Assembly: GCF_022014495.1 (NCBI RefSeq)
Contig: NZ_JAKLSQ010000023.1
Span: 12,722 to 76,721 of the forward strand
From: Sandaracinobacteroides sayramensis
Lineage (GTDB): Bacteria > Pseudomonadota > Alphaproteobacteria > Sphingomonadales > Sphingomonadaceae
Direction: 5' to 3'
DNA: 64,000 bases
Of this stretch, positions 8,437-17,942 are shown in pieces. Made by a program: the position numbers and the translations under genes. The notes under the pieces were generated by a model, which was not told where the DNA came from, did no database searches, and saw nothing but the letters and a program-made list of their open reading frames with translations. Each line of letters starts with the position of its first letter. The stretch's first letter is position 1.

Positions 8437-9384
8437 ATGCTGGAACATGACCAGACATTTCCAAATTCTGATCATAGCTCCTGGCTGGGGAGCACGCTTC
8501 CTTTCATCGAGCTTCGTCATCTGCGCTATTTCGTGACAGCGGCCGAGCATGGAAGCTTCCGCAAGGCGGGTGCGGCGCTCGGCATCCAGCAATCCGCACT
8601 CAGTCGCCGCATCCATGATCTTGAGGACCGGATCGGCGCGTCGCTTTTTCATCGACACAGCGGCGGGGTTCGCCTCACCTTCGCCGGCAAACGTTTCCTG
8701 CCAAGAGCCCGCAGAACGCTCAGGCACCTTAGCGAGGGCGCAGCCGACGTCGCGGCGATAGGACGTGCCGACCAAGGTTGCCTCAGAATAGGCATCCTGT
8801 CGTCGCTTGCTTCCGGCTTCCTCGCCAAGCTGCTGCGTGATTTCAGCGGCTCGCGATCCATCTGCATCGAACTCGTCGATGGTGATCCCGCTGAGCACGT
8901 CGCCGCGATCCGAGACTTCCAGCTCGACGTGGCGTTCGTCACCGGCACGCGCGACTGGCTGGATTGCGACACTGCGCATCTGTGGTCGGAGCGGATGTTT
9001 GTTGTCCTGCCGGAAGCCCACTCTCTTACCGCGAAAGAGGTATTGGACTGGGACAACCTGTCCAACGAAGCCTTCATCGTCAGCGAAACGGCGTCCGGGC
9101 GCGAAATTCACGACTATCTGGTACAACGCTTGGCCGGACCCGGCTGCCAGCCGGAGATTCAAGTGCAATATATCGGGCAGGACAATTTGCTGCCACTTGT
9201 CGCGCTCGGTCGGGGCCTAACGGTGACGAGTGAGGCGACGACCGCCGCGCATTTCCCCGGCATCTGCTACCGGCCCATCGTCGGTGAGGTGCTGCCCTTC
9301 AGCGCGGTGTGGTCGCCCAGGAACGATAATCCCGCCTTCCGGCGATTGCTCAGCATGGCGAAAGCGCAAGCGCGCAAATCATAG
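8437..9384 (+). CDS. LysR-family transcriptional regulator at the trb operon end
   Basis: 315 residues from the ATG at 8437. The winged helix begins IELRHLRYFVTAAEHGSFRK, with HTH AAGALGIQQ-type sequence (residues AGAALGIQQSALSRRIHDLE). The first 22 residues are extra, so an internal start is possible. The C-terminal region shares the pattern PFSAVWSPRNDNPAF with the LysR proteins at 28033 and 56321. Its stop overlaps the DUF2274 stop of the convergent trb operon by six bases. It may regulate element genes, but no target is visible. Confidence 0.85.
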   Translation: MLEHDQTFPNSDHSSWLGSTLPFIELRHLRYFVTAAEHGSFRKAGAALGIQQSALSRRIHDLEDRIGASLFHRHSGGVRLTFAGKRFLPRARRTLRHLSEGAADVAAIGRADQGCLRIGILSSLASGFLAKLLRDFSGSRSICIELVDGDPAEHVAAIRDFQLDVAFVTGTRDWLDCDTAHLWSERMFVVLPEAHSLTAKEVLDWDNLSNEAFIVSETASGREIHDYLVQRLAGPGCQPEIQVQYIGQDNLLPLVALGRGLTVTSEATTAAHFPGICYRPIVGEVLPFSAVWSPRNDNPAFRRLLSMAKAQARKS

Positions 9385-9633
9385 ATCGCCCGGCTGGCCG
9401 GTTTTCGACGCAACCTGCATCTCACGCCGCGCCCTGGCGAAGCCGCGATCGGTGGCGATGAATCGCTCCAGCATCGGCACAATCAGCCTGACGGGATCAG
9501 CGGCGGGCTGGCGGCTCTCGCAGGCCAACACTTCGGCATAGGCCGTCAGATCGCGGTGCAGCGCGGCGGACAGTTCCACCGTTACCTTCACAGGCTTGTC
9601 GTCGGCCAGTGGCCCGAGCTTCAACTTCGCCAT
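9379..9633 (-). CDS. DUF2274 protein at the end of trb operon 1
   Basis: 84 residues beginning MAKLKLGPLADDKPVKVTVE, the typical DUF2274 start. The family is small, looks like a ribbon-helix-helix protein (VTVELSAALHRDLTAYAEVL), and is almost always found directly after trbI in this type of conjugation operon. Here it begins one base after the trbI stop. Its role is unknown. The paralogue at 43990 is shorter and lacks the last residues. Confidence 0.88.
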   Translation of the reverse strand: MAKLKLGPLADDKPVKVTVELSAALHRDLTAYAEVLACESRQPAADPVRLIVPMLERFIATDRGFARARREMQVASKTGQPGDL

Positions 9634-9634
9634 G

Positions 9635-10825
9635 TCAGCCTCCGTAGGGTTCGAGGATCAAATCCCGCGTCACAATGACCCTGACCGGGAAGCCCGTCCG
9701 GATGGTCAGCGTCGAGGCGACGTTGAGCTGACGGCGGACGATCTCCTGGCCAGCATCGTTGACGGTGTCTTGTCCGCCGCGCCGGATGGCGCGCAGGAGC
9801 CAGTCATCGTCGTCGACGGCCAGTTCCGCCCCGACCGCGAGCAGCGTCGACAGGCCGGCGGCCCTAGCGAGATCCCACCAGTGATAATCGACGCCATCCT
9901 GAAGGCCGGCATAGCCTTGCGTGTCGGCGCCGGGCTGGCGCTCGAGAACGATGGAGTGGCCATTGGGGAAGATCAGCCGGGTCCAGACGAGCAGCACACG
10001 ACGCTGCCCGAAGCCGACATCGTTGCTGTATTCGCCGATGATGCGGGTGCCTTGGGGAACGAGCAGGATGCGGCCGGTCGGGCTGTCGTAGATATGTTCC
10101 GTGACCTGGGCGGTGATCTGGCCCGGAAGATCGGAGCGGATGCCGGTGATGAGCGCGGCCGGGATGACCGCGCCCGCCTGAAGAACATAGGGCGAAGCCG
10201 GCGCCATGACGCGATCGGGCGCGACCGTGCGGCGATCCGCGGCCGCGTTGAGAAACGCTGCCTGCCGATCCTGCGCCGTGGGTGTGCCCGGCTGGCCGGG
10301 CAGTCCGAGGCCGGTGAGATTGGGCGTCGCGCCGCCGGGTGCGGCCGTGGCCCCTAGGCTGCCGCCGGGCGCGGTCTGGAAGAAGACGCGGCTCAGCCGT
10401 GCGGCTTCTTCCTCGGCGAGCCGGCGCTGTTCAGCCTGATCGACGGCCGGTGTGGCCACGGGCGGCGGTGCGACCGGCTGGCCGCGGTTCTGGGCGTCGA
10501 GGATCGGGCGGCCGAGATCGCCGGGCAGCGGCGGCCCCAGCACCGGCCCGGTGTAGTCGCGCGGCAGGCCGGCGAGGCCATCGGCCGTAGGCCGGTTCTC
10601 GGTCGAATAAAGTTCCTGCCCGCCCGGTCCCGCCTCACGAGTCTGGAGCGCGTAGATCAGCGCCCCGCCGACGCCGAGCGAGGCGACGACGCCAAGGCTG
10701 GCGAGCATCTTGCGCGACAGCCGCGTCACCCGCGGCGACTCGGCGCGCAGCCGCATGGGCGCGGCCGTGTCGGGAGCGCCGGTCAGGGCGATGTCGTCGT
10801 CGTTTTTCTTGTCGGTATCGCTCAT
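9635..10825 (-). CDS. trbI: TrbI, VirB10-like inner/outer membrane channel scaffold
   Basis: 396 residues. A short charged cytoplasmic tail is followed by one membrane helix (MLASLGVVASLGVGGALIYAL), a proline-rich periplasmic stretch (QPVAPPPVATPAVDQ), and the VirB10/TrbI beta domain (LQAGAVIPAALITGIRSDLPG, YDSPTGRILLVPQGTRIIGEY). It spans the envelope and couples ATP use to the outer-membrane pore. Its start overlaps the trbG stop by four bases. Confidence 0.95.
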   Translation of the reverse strand: MSDTDKKNDDDIALTGAPDTAAPMRLRAESPRVTRLSRKMLASLGVVASLGVGGALIYALQTREAGPGGQELYSTENRPTADGLAGLPRDYTGPVLGPPLPGDLGRPILDAQNRGQPVAPPPVATPAVDQAEQRRLAEEEAARLSRVFFQTAPGGSLGATAAPGGATPNLTGLGLPGQPGTPTAQDRQAAFLNAAADRRTVAPDRVMAPASPYVLQAGAVIPAALITGIRSDLPGQITAQVTEHIYDSPTGRILLVPQGTRIIGEYSNDVGFGQRRVLLVWTRLIFPNGHSIVLERQPGADTQGYAGLQDGVDYHWWDLARAAGLSTLLAVGAELAVDDDDWLLRAIRRGGQDTVNDAGQEIVRRQLNVASTLTIRTGFPVRVIVTRDLILEPYGG

Positions 10826-11778
10826 GACGCGGGCCTCCCGTCGGTGCGGACGATCCTGACAGTCTGCTGGCGCTGGCCGCTGCCCAGGCGCAGCTCGGCG
10901 GCGGCGAAGATGCGGTCGACGATCAGGATATGCTGGTGAATGCGGCTGTTGACGATCTGCGCCTCGCCATCGGCGCCGATGACGAACAGCGGCGGCATCT
11001 CGCCCTGTGCGATTCCGCGTGGGAACTCGATATAGACGCGGCGGCCATCGTCATAGATCGCGACCGGCTTCCACGGCGGATTGTCGCCCGTCAGCCCATA
11101 GCGATAGTTGCGAGCGGAAGCGGCCGGGATGATTGGCGTGGCGGGCACGGTCTGCCGCTGGCTCGCCGGCGGCGTCGGATAGGCCCAGGCGACGGCGGGC
11201 ATGTAGGGGCTGTCGCCGGCGCGCAGCTCGATCATGTAGATGCGCCGGTCGGTAGTGATGACCAGGTTGGTGGAGATGTCGGCGCGGCTGGGCTTGACCA
11301 GCACATGCACACGCCGGGTTGCGCCCGATCCGCTCTCGGTGTCGCCGATAATCCAGCGGCTCGTATCGCCCGCGGCGATCGGCCCGGCGCCGGTCAGGCT
11401 CTCGCCCGGCTCCAGCGCGATATTGGTGATCTGGCCGGGGGCGGCATAGACCTGATAAAGCGCGCCCTCCGACCAGGGATAAATCTGGATCGAGTTGTAA
11501 TAGCCCTCGCGTCGCGGCTCGACGCGGGCGGCGGCGTTGGCGTTGGTGACGCGGCCGGTCGGTGTCCCGGCAGCGGTGCCGCCGCGCGCGACCGTCCAGG
11601 CTGGCGGCGTATGCAGCGGTCGCGGCTGATCTTCGGTGACGGCGGTGGGCACCGCCGGCAAGGGCGGGACGTCGGCGTCATAGCTGATCTCGGGCGGCTT
11701 GTAGGTCGCGCAGCCGGCCAGCGAGAGCCCGGAAAGCAGCAAAGCCGCAAAGACGGGTTTACGGACAATCGCTATCAT
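10822..11778 (-). CDS. trbG: TrbG, VirB9-like outer-membrane pore component
   Basis: 318 residues with a lipoprotein signal. The stretch ALLLSGLSLAGC places the lipid-modified Cys near residue 23. The body shows CagX/VirB9 features such as YPWSEGALYQVYAAPGQITN, SRWIIGDTESG and the C-terminal YIEFPRGIAQGEMPPLFVIG. TrbG forms the outer-membrane ring with TrbI. It overlaps trbF by four bases. Confidence 0.95.
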   Translation of the reverse strand: MIAIVRKPVFAALLLSGLSLAGCATYKPPEISYDADVPPLPAVPTAVTEDQPRPLHTPPAWTVARGGTAAGTPTGRVTNANAAARVEPRREGYYNSIQIYPWSEGALYQVYAAPGQITNIALEPGESLTGAGPIAAGDTSRWIIGDTESGSGATRRVHVLVKPSRADISTNLVITTDRRIYMIELRAGDSPYMPAVAWAYPTPPASQRQTVPATPIIPAASARNYRYGLTGDNPPWKPVAIYDDGRRVYIEFPRGIAQGEMPPLFVIGADGEAQIVNSRIHQHILIVDRIFAAAELRLGSGQRQQTVRIVRTDGRPAS

Positions 11779-12464
11779 TGTCCCAACTCCCGCGACCAGT
11801 TGATGGCATTGACGTAGATGCCGAGCGGGTTGGCGCGCAGCCGTTCGGCGTCGCGCGGCGTCTGGACGACAATCGTCAGGATCGCGGTCCAGCGCTCGGT
11901 GGTGGAGAGCTGACCGTTCTCATAATGTCGCTCGACCCAGGCGACCCTGAACGAGTCCGGCGAGGCGCGGATGACGCTCGACACCTCGACGGCAACCTGC
12001 TGGCGGCCGACCCTGGTGAACGGATCGTTCGATCGCGCATAATCGTTGAGCGCCGCCGCACCGCGATCGGTCGTCCATTCATAGGCGCGCAGCCAGTTCT
12101 GGCGGACGATGATGGCGTCGGCCGGGATGGCGCGGACCTGCTCGATGAAGCGGCCGAGGTGGAAAGCGATCTGCGGATCGGTCGGACGATAATCGGCCGT
12201 CGCCGGCGCGACCGTCTGCGCCTGGCCGAGCCGATCGACTTGCACCACCCAGGGCACGACGGTGCCGCGCGCCGACTGCCAGACCAGCGCTGCAGCGAAA
12301 CCCGCCGACAGGATCAGCGAACCGAAGGCCATCAGCCGCCAGTTTTTCGCCTGCACGCGGGCGGAACCGATGCGCTCGTCCCAGACCTGCGTGGCCTTTT
12401 GGTAAGGCGTTTCGGGTTGTGGAGTCTTGCCGTAATGCGCGGCGGGTCGTTTGAAGAAGCTCAT
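11775..12464 (-). CDS. trbF: TrbF, VirB8-like inner-membrane protein
   Basis: 229 residues. One membrane helix (LMAFGSLILSAGFAAALVW) lies near residues 44-62, after a cytoplasmic tail containing TPYQKATQVWDERIGSARVQ. The periplasmic domain is VirB8-like (YRPTDPQIAFHLGRFIEQVR, TTERWTAILTIVVQTPRDAE). It nucleates assembly of the secretion channel. Both ends overlap neighbours by four bases. Confidence 0.95.
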   Translation of the reverse strand: MSFFKRPAAHYGKTPQPETPYQKATQVWDERIGSARVQAKNWRLMAFGSLILSAGFAAALVWQSARGTVVPWVVQVDRLGQAQTVAPATADYRPTDPQIAFHLGRFIEQVRAIPADAIIVRQNWLRAYEWTTDRGAAALNDYARSNDPFTRVGRQQVAVEVSSVIRASPDSFRVAWVERHYENGQLSTTERWTAILTIVVQTPRDAERLRANPLGIYVNAINWSRELGQ

Positions 12465-13822
12465 GAGCGATCCCCCTCTGAAAGATTGACGGAAGAGCCG
12501 GAACCATGGCCGTCGCCAGAGCGCACGGCATGGGCGGCGGAACTGACGCCGTGACTGATGGCCTGGCTGCGCCGCATCCTCTGCGCCCAGGCGGGCGGGC
12601 CATCGGTCGCGGCGGCCGGCGATGACGCGGCTGCGCCAGCCTCACCGCTGACCGTGCCCATGGTCGAGGTGCCGCCGGTGGCGCGGAAACCGGCCCTGGC
12701 GCCATCGGAGAAGCTGGACTTGACGCTTTCCGAAGCCTTTGAGGCCGCGCGCTTGAGCGGCGAGATCGCGGCGGAGCCGGCCGCGCGGCCCACGCCGCCG
12801 AGGCCGGAGGCGACACCGGCGGCGCCGGACTGGCCCATGGAACCCATGCTATAGGCGGTCGAAGCCGCACCGGCTGCGGCGGCTCCACCACGCACAGTTG
12901 CGACTCCGGCGCCAAGTGCAGCCGCACCACCCTTCAGGGCCAGAGCCGCGCCACCGCCTGCGGCGAGGGCCGCACCGCCAACCGCAAGGCCGGTGCCCAC
13001 GGCGGCGCCCGCGCTGAGCTGCGGCCCGCCGGAGACGATGCCGGACGCGATACCGGGGCCGAATATCCCCAATCCCAGAAGCGACAGCGCCGCCAACACG
13101 ATCGCCATCGCATCGTCGATTGTCGGGGTTGTGCCTCCAAAACCGGCGGTGAACTGCGAGAACAGCGTCGAACCGATGCCGATGATGACGGCCAGGACCA
13201 GGACTTTGATGCCGGAGGAGATGACGTTCCCCAGCACCCGCTCCGCCATGAAGGCTGTTTTCCCGAACAGGCCGAAGGGGATCAAGACAAACCCGGCCAA
13301 GGTGGTCAGTTTGAACTCGATCAACGTCACAAACAGTTGGACGCTCAAAATGAAGAAGGCGAGGATGACGAGCGCCCAGGCGAACAGCAGGCAGGCGATC
13401 TGGATGAAGTTCTCGAAGAACGCGATCCAGCCCATCAGGTCGGAGATGGATTCGAGCAGTGGCCGACCGGCGTCGAGACCGACCTGCGCCACCTTGCCGG
13501 GGCGCATCAGGTCGGCGACGGTGAAGCTGGTGCCGGAACCTTTCAGGCCGAGACCGGCGAAGCTCTCGAAGATGATGCGGGCGAGATTGTTCCAGTTGCC
13601 GATGATGTAGGCGAAGACCCCGATGAAAAGGGTCTTCTTGATGAGCCTCGCCATGATGTCGTCATCGGCGCCCCAGGCCCAGAACAGGGCGGCCAAGGTT
13701 ACGTCGATGACGATCAGAGTGGTGGCGATGAACGCCACTTCTCCGCCCAACAGGCCGAAGCCACTGTCGATATAGCTGGTGAAGACGGAGAGGAAATTGT
13801 CGATGACGCCGGCGCCGCCCAT
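12461..13822 (-). CDS. trbL: TrbL, VirB6-like polytopic membrane protein
   Basis: 453 residues. The first 270 or so hold at least five hydrophobic segments (for example VAFIATTLIVIDVTLAALFW and ALVILAFFILSVQLFVTLI), with the conserved LIEFKLTTLAGFVLIPFG. The rest is a Gly/Ala-rich, low-complexity cytoplasmic or periplasmic tail (AAALALKGGAAALGAGVATV). VirB6-like proteins form the inner-membrane DNA passage. The tail differs more between the two copies than the membrane part does. Confidence 0.95.
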   Translation of the reverse strand: MGGAGVIDNFLSVFTSYIDSGFGLLGGEVAFIATTLIVIDVTLAALFWAWGADDDIMARLIKKTLFIGVFAYIIGNWNNLARIIFESFAGLGLKGSGTSFTVADLMRPGKVAQVGLDAGRPLLESISDLMGWIAFFENFIQIACLLFAWALVILAFFILSVQLFVTLIEFKLTTLAGFVLIPFGLFGKTAFMAERVLGNVISSGIKVLVLAVIIGIGSTLFSQFTAGFGGTTPTIDDAMAIVLAALSLLGLGIFGPGIASGIVSGGPQLSAGAAVGTGLAVGGAALAAGGGAALALKGGAAALGAGVATVRGGAAAAGAASTAYSMGSMGQSGAAGVASGLGGVGRAAGSAAISPLKRAASKASESVKSSFSDGARAGFRATGGTSTMGTVSGEAGAAASSPAAATDGPPAWAQRMRRSQAISHGVSSAAHAVRSGDGHGSGSSVNLSEGDRS

Positions 13823-13825
13823 GGG

Positions 13826-14110
13826 TCATGGTCCTTCGTTGATTTGCGGGGCGGCAGGCGCCGATGTGCGGCCAAGGAAACGGTCGCGCGATTGCGCCCA
13901 GGCCGCGAGGCAGTCGGGATCATCGACCGCCCTCTGTCCAAGCTGCTGGCACCGGCGCAAGGACGCGCGCAACGGATCGGCCGGGGGCTGGAGCGCCGGC
14001 GCGGTCCTGACCGGCGGCTCTTCCTTGCGCGTCATCTCGATCGCCGTCGCCGTGATGGCGATGGCGACAAAGACGATGGCGCCCAGACGGGCCAGCAGCT
14101 TGGTGTCCAT
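13826..14110 (-). CDS. trbK: TrbK-type small membrane protein (putative entry exclusion)
   Basis: About 94 residues. The start at 14110 (MDTKLLARLGAIVFVAIAIT) matches the copy at 48698 and has GAGGA eight bases upstream. An earlier ATG at 14125 is less likely. One N-terminal membrane helix is followed by a small Cys-containing domain (LRRCQQLGQRAVDDPDCLAAW). This is the TrbK-alt family found between trbJ and trbL, thought to block redundant transfer, but exclusion has not been shown for this branch. Confidence 0.85.
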   Translation of the reverse strand: MDTKLLARLGAIVFVAIAITATAIEMTRKEEPPVRTAPALQPPADPLRASLRRCQQLGQRAVDDPDCLAAWAQSRDRFLGRTSAPAAPQINEGP

Positions 14111-14121
14111 GAGCGATGTCC

Positions 14122-14883
14122 TCAATTGCCGCCGGGGAACATCCGCGCGTTGCCCGGCTGGTAGCCGGAACCGGGCGTCAGGAACCGCTCGCGCTGGACG
14201 CGGCCCTGCTCGGCGGCCGTCGCCCGCTCGGCTTCGGTCAGCGCCGTGGCGCGGCCGTTGGCGGCGAGTAGCGCGATGAGATCCGAAAGCTGCTGCGCCT
14301 GGAGCGCGAGGAGCTGGTTGCCGGCCTGGGTGGCTTGCAGCGCGCCCGTGGCGTTCTGGCTCTGACCGACCAGCGCCGACAGTTCGGTGCGGTTGCTGTC
14401 GATGTTGCCGACGACGCCGGCCTGCACACGCATGGCGTCCTGAAGGCCGCCGACCGTGTTCTGCCAGCGGGTGCGGGCGTCGGCCACGAGCTGCTGGTCG
14501 GTCGCCGACAGGGAGATATTGCCGTATCGGCTCTGGAACGCCTGGTCGATCTGGCTGACCTCGAAGGCGATGTTCTGCGCCTGCTGTAAGAGGTTCTGGG
14601 TGCGCTGGACGTTCTGCTGAAGCTGCTGGAGCGAGCTATAGGGCAGGCTCGCCAGATTGCGGGCCTGGTTGATGAGTGACTGCGCCTCGTTCTGAAGTGA
14701 GGTGATCTGGTTGTTGATCTGTTGCAGCGTGCGTGCGGCTGTGAGCACGTTCTGCGCATAGTTGCTCGGATCGAAGACGGTCCATTGGGCGGCGGCGGGC
14801 GGCGCGAACACCGGCGCGAGGGCTGCGGGGAACGCGAGGACGGTCGCGGCGACGAGCGCCGCGCGGGTGCGACGGGTTTTCAT
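14122..14883 (-). CDS. trbJ: TrbJ, VirB5-like periplasmic/pilus-tip protein
   Basis: About 253 residues from the ATG at 14883, which overlaps the trbE stop. The ORF could be opened 16 codons earlier, but that would place non-signal sequence in front. A clear Sec signal peptide (RRTRAALVAATVLAFPAALA, cleavage near AAAQ) is followed by FDPSNYAQNVLTAARTLQQI and a long Gln-rich coiled coil. It ends LTPGSGYQPGNARMFPGGN. VirB5-like proteins sit at the pilus tip or in the periplasm. Confidence 0.93.
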   Translation of the reverse strand: MKTRRTRAALVAATVLAFPAALAPVFAPPAAAQWTVFDPSNYAQNVLTAARTLQQINNQITSLQNEAQSLINQARNLASLPYSSLQQLQQNVQRTQNLLQQAQNIAFEVSQIDQAFQSRYGNISLSATDQQLVADARTRWQNTVGGLQDAMRVQAGVVGNIDSNRTELSALVGQSQNATGALQATQAGNQLLALQAQQLSDLIALLAANGRATALTEAERATAAEQGRVQRERFLTPGSGYQPGNARMFPGGN

Positions 14884-17318
14884 GATTGTGTCTCCAGGTT
14901 GCTGAGGTCGGGGATGAGGTCGGCCGCCCAATCGACACCGCGGTGGCGCAGCCAGGCGGAGAGAAAGCCGTCGCGACCATGCTCGGCGACGATGCGCTCG
15001 ATGGCGGTCTGGTCGGATTTGGACGATGCGGCGCAGAGCGCGAGGCCCACTTCGCTGAGACCCAGCTCGAACAGGCGGTTGCCGCGACGCGACTGGCAGT
15101 AATAGTCGCGCTTGGGCGTGGCCCGCGCGAGGATTTCGATCTGGCGGTCGTTCAAGCCGAAGCGGCGATAGATGGCCGTGATCTGCGGCTCGATCGCTCG
15201 TTCATTCGGCAGGAGCAGCCGCGTCGGGCAGCTTTCGATAATCGCCGGCGCGATGGCGCTGCCATCGATGTCGCTGAGACTTTGCGTGGCGAAGATGACG
15301 CTGGCGTTCTTTTTCCTCAACGTCTTCAGCCATTCGCGGAGCTGACCCGCGAAACCCTCATCGTCGAGCGCCAGCCAACCTTCATCGACGATCAGCAAGG
15401 TGGGCCGCCCATCGAGCCGGTCGCCGATGCGATGGAAGAGATAGCTGAGCACGGCCGGCGCGGCGCCGGTTCCGATCAGCCCCTCGGTCTCGAACGCCTG
15501 CACCGAAGCCCCGCCAAGATGCTCGGTCTCGGCGTCGAGCAGCCGGCCATAGGGACCACCGACGCAATAGGGCCGCAATGCCTGCTTCAAGTCATTCGAC
15601 TGGAGCAGCACGCTCAAGCCGGTGATGGTGCGTTCCTCGACCGGCGCGGACGCCAGCGAGGTCAGCGCCGTCCAAAGATACTCCTTGACCTCCGGCGTGA
15701 TCGTCACGCCCTCGCGCATCAGGATGGCGACGATCCAGTCGGCGGCCCAGGCGCGTTCATAGGTATCGTCGATGCGGGCGAGCGGCTGGAGCGAGACCGA
15801 GGCGTCGGACCCTTCGGTCAGTCCGCCGCCGAGGTCGTGCCAGTCGCCACCCATGGCGAGCGATGCCGCGCGGATCGAGCCGCCGAAGTCGAAGGCGAAG
15901 ACCTGGCTGTCGGCATATCGGCGGAACTGCAAGGCCATGAGCGCCAGCAGCACGGACTTGCCGGCGCCGGTCGGGCCGACGACGAGGGTATGGCCCACAT
16001 CCCCGACATGCAAGGAAACCCGGAACGGGGTCGAGCCTTCGGTCTTGCCGTAAAGCAAGGAGGGCGCACCGAAATGCTCGTCCCGTTCCGGCCCCGCCCA
16101 CACGGCGCTGAGGGGGATCATGTGGGCGAGATTGAGCGTCGAGATCGGCGGCTGCCGGACATTGGCATAGACATGGCCGGGCAACGATCCGAGCCAGGCG
16201 TCCACCGCATTGATGGTCTCGACCATGCAGGTGAAGTCACGGCCCTGGATGACCTTCTCGAAGAGGCGAAGTTTCTCGTTGGCGATGCGTGGATCTTCAT
16301 CCCAGACGGTGACGGTCGCCGTGACGTAAGCCTGTCCGGCATAGTCCGCGCCCAGTTCCTGAAGCGCGAGGTCCGCGTCCTGGGCCTTGTTCGCCGCGTC
16401 GGTGTCCACCAAGGCACTTGCCTCGTTGGTCATCACCTCTTTCAGGATGGCCGCGATCGACTTCCGCTTCGCAAACCACTGGCGGCGGATGCGCGTCAGC
16501 AGCTTCGTGGCGTCGGTCTTGTCGAGCAGGATTGCCCGCGTCGACCAGCGATAGGGAAAGGCGAGCCGGTTCAGCTCATCGAGAATCCCCGGCGTGGTGG
16601 CGGTCGGAAAACCGACGATCGTGAGTATTCGCAGATGCGCCTCACCCAGGCGCGGCTCCAGCCCGCCGGTCAGAGGCCGGTCGGCCAGCAGCGCATCGAG
16701 GTGCATCGGCATCTCGGGCACACGCACGCGATGGCGGGTGGTCGAGACGGTCGAGTGCAGATAGGTCAGCGTCTCGGCATCATCGAGCCAGCGGCACTCA
16801 GGCATGAAGCCGTCGAGAAGCGCCAGCATCCGGTCAGAGCGGTCGACAAAACCGCGCAAGACTTCATGCGGGTCGACGCCCGATTGCTCGCGGCCCTCGT
16901 AGAGCCAGGTCTCGGCGCGCGCGGCGTCCTCGGCCGGCGGCAGCCAGGCGATGGTCAGGAAATAGCCGGAGATGAAATGCGTGCCCGCTTCCTCGAACCC
17001 GGCCTTGCGCTCGGCGTCGAGCAGGGCGGAAGCCGGATCGGGAAACCGACTGTCGGGATAGGTGGCGGCCTCGAAGCGCTGCGCCTCGACGAAGATCGCC
17101 CAGCCGCTCCCCAATCTGCGGAACGCATTGTTCAGCCGCCCGGCGACCGCGACCAGTTCGGCGGCAACGGCGGAATCCAGATCGGGACCGCGAAACTGTG
17201 CCGTGCGCTGGAACGAGCCATCCTTGTTGAGCACGACGCCTTGGCCGACCAGCGCCGCCCAGGGCAGATAATCGGCCAGTCTGGCATTGCGATTGCGATA
17301 TTCGGCGAGGTTCATCAT
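14880..17318 (-). CDS. trbE: TrbE, VirB4-type conjugation ATPase
   Basis: 812 residues from the first of two ATGs at 17318. The C-terminal half has Walker A (VVGPTGAGKSVLL, Lys at about 454) and a Walker B region (LLIVDEGWLALDDEGFAGQL), then FATQSLSDIDGSAIAPAIIE and LLLPNERAIEPQ, all typical of VirB4/TrbE. The protein energises pilus assembly and channel formation at the inner membrane. It begins ten bases after trbD. Confidence 0.97.
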   Translation of the reverse strand: MMNLAEYRNRNARLADYLPWAALVGQGVVLNKDGSFQRTAQFRGPDLDSAVAAELVAVAGRLNNAFRRLGSGWAIFVEAQRFEAATYPDSRFPDPASALLDAERKAGFEEAGTHFISGYFLTIAWLPPAEDAARAETWLYEGREQSGVDPHEVLRGFVDRSDRMLALLDGFMPECRWLDDAETLTYLHSTVSTTRHRVRVPEMPMHLDALLADRPLTGGLEPRLGEAHLRILTIVGFPTATTPGILDELNRLAFPYRWSTRAILLDKTDATKLLTRIRRQWFAKRKSIAAILKEVMTNEASALVDTDAANKAQDADLALQELGADYAGQAYVTATVTVWDEDPRIANEKLRLFEKVIQGRDFTCMVETINAVDAWLGSLPGHVYANVRQPPISTLNLAHMIPLSAVWAGPERDEHFGAPSLLYGKTEGSTPFRVSLHVGDVGHTLVVGPTGAGKSVLLALMALQFRRYADSQVFAFDFGGSIRAASLAMGGDWHDLGGGLTEGSDASVSLQPLARIDDTYERAWAADWIVAILMREGVTITPEVKEYLWTALTSLASAPVEERTITGLSVLLQSNDLKQALRPYCVGGPYGRLLDAETEHLGGASVQAFETEGLIGTGAAPAVLSYLFHRIGDRLDGRPTLLIVDEGWLALDDEGFAGQLREWLKTLRKKNASVIFATQSLSDIDGSAIAPAIIESCPTRLLLPNERAIEPQITAIYRRFGLNDRQIEILARATPKRDYYCQSRRGNRLFELGLSEVGLALCAASSKSDQTAIERIVAEHGRDGFLSAWLRHRGVDWAADLIPDLSNLETQS

Positions 17319-17328
17319 GCGCGCGCCC

Positions 17329-17610
17329 TCAAACTGACAGATGGCCGGGAATGCGCAGATGCCGCCGGCCGACTTCGACGAAGAGCGGATCGCGCTTCGC
17401 CGCCCAGACGGCGGCGAGATGGCCGATGGCGAAGATGGCGAGGCCGACCAGCCAGAGGCGCAGGCCGAGGCCCACGGCCCCGGCCAGTGTGCCGTTCATG
17501 ATGGCGATGGAGCGCGGAGCGCCGCCGAGCAGGATATGCTCGGTCAGCGCCCGGTGAACCGGGACGACGAAGCCCGGCACCTCGTCGAGCTGCTGGAGGA
17601 TCGCCGCCAT
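17329..17610 (-). CDS. trbD: TrbD, VirB3-like membrane protein
   Basis: 93 residues from the ATG at 17610, which overlaps the trbC stop as TGATG. A longer ORF in this frame is an artefact, since family sequence begins only at MAAILQQLDEVPGFVVPVHR. It contains LTEHILLGGAPRSIAI and one or two hydrophobic segments (GLGLRLWLVGLAIFAIGHLA), ending RRHLRIPGHLSV. VirB3-like proteins work with the VirB4 ATPase, here encoded next. Confidence 0.93.
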   Translation of the reverse strand: MAAILQQLDEVPGFVVPVHRALTEHILLGGAPRSIAIMNGTLAGAVGLGLRLWLVGLAIFAIGHLAAVWAAKRDPLFVEVGRRHLRIPGHLSV

Positions 17611-17942
17611 CAGACCAGCGCCCCGCCGCCGAAGGAGAAGAACGACAGGAAGAAGCTCGATGCTGCGAAGGCGATCGACAGGCCGAACACGATCTGGATC
17701 AGTCTGCGAAAGCCGCCCGACGAGTCGCCGAATGCCAGAGTCAGGCCCGTCACGATGATGATGATAACCGCGACGATCTTGGCGACCGGCCCCTCGATCG
17801 ACTGAAGGATGCTCTGGAGCGGCGCTTCCCACGGCATCGACGAGCCCGAGGCATGGGCCGCCGGGGCGAGCATGAGGCTGACGGTCATGGCGGTCGCGGC
17901 CGTCGCCATGGTCTGGCAGCCGCGCGAGAGGGTTCGGATCAT
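17610..17942 (-). CDS. trbC: TrbC, VirB2-like pilin
   Basis: 110 residues. A signal region ends near APAAHASGSS, then two hydrophobic helices (VAKIVAVIIIIVTGLTLAFG and IQIVFGLSIAFAASSFFLSF) frame a short loop with GGFRR, the classic prepilin layout. It overlaps trbB by four bases. TrbC of RP4 is cyclised by TraF, but no TraF is visible near this copy. Confidence 0.93.
   Translation of the reverse strand: MIRTLSRGCQTMATAATAMTVSLMLAPAAHASGSSMPWEAPLQSILQSIEGPVAKIVAVIIIIVTGLTLAFGDSSGGFRRLIQIVFGLSIAFAASSFFLSFFSFGGGALV

Noticed and set aside
14886-17501. 871-codon plus-strand ORF opposite trbE
   Set aside because: It is antisense to the well-supported trbE and trbD genes, has no family motif, and is a usual shadow in GC-rich coding DNA.
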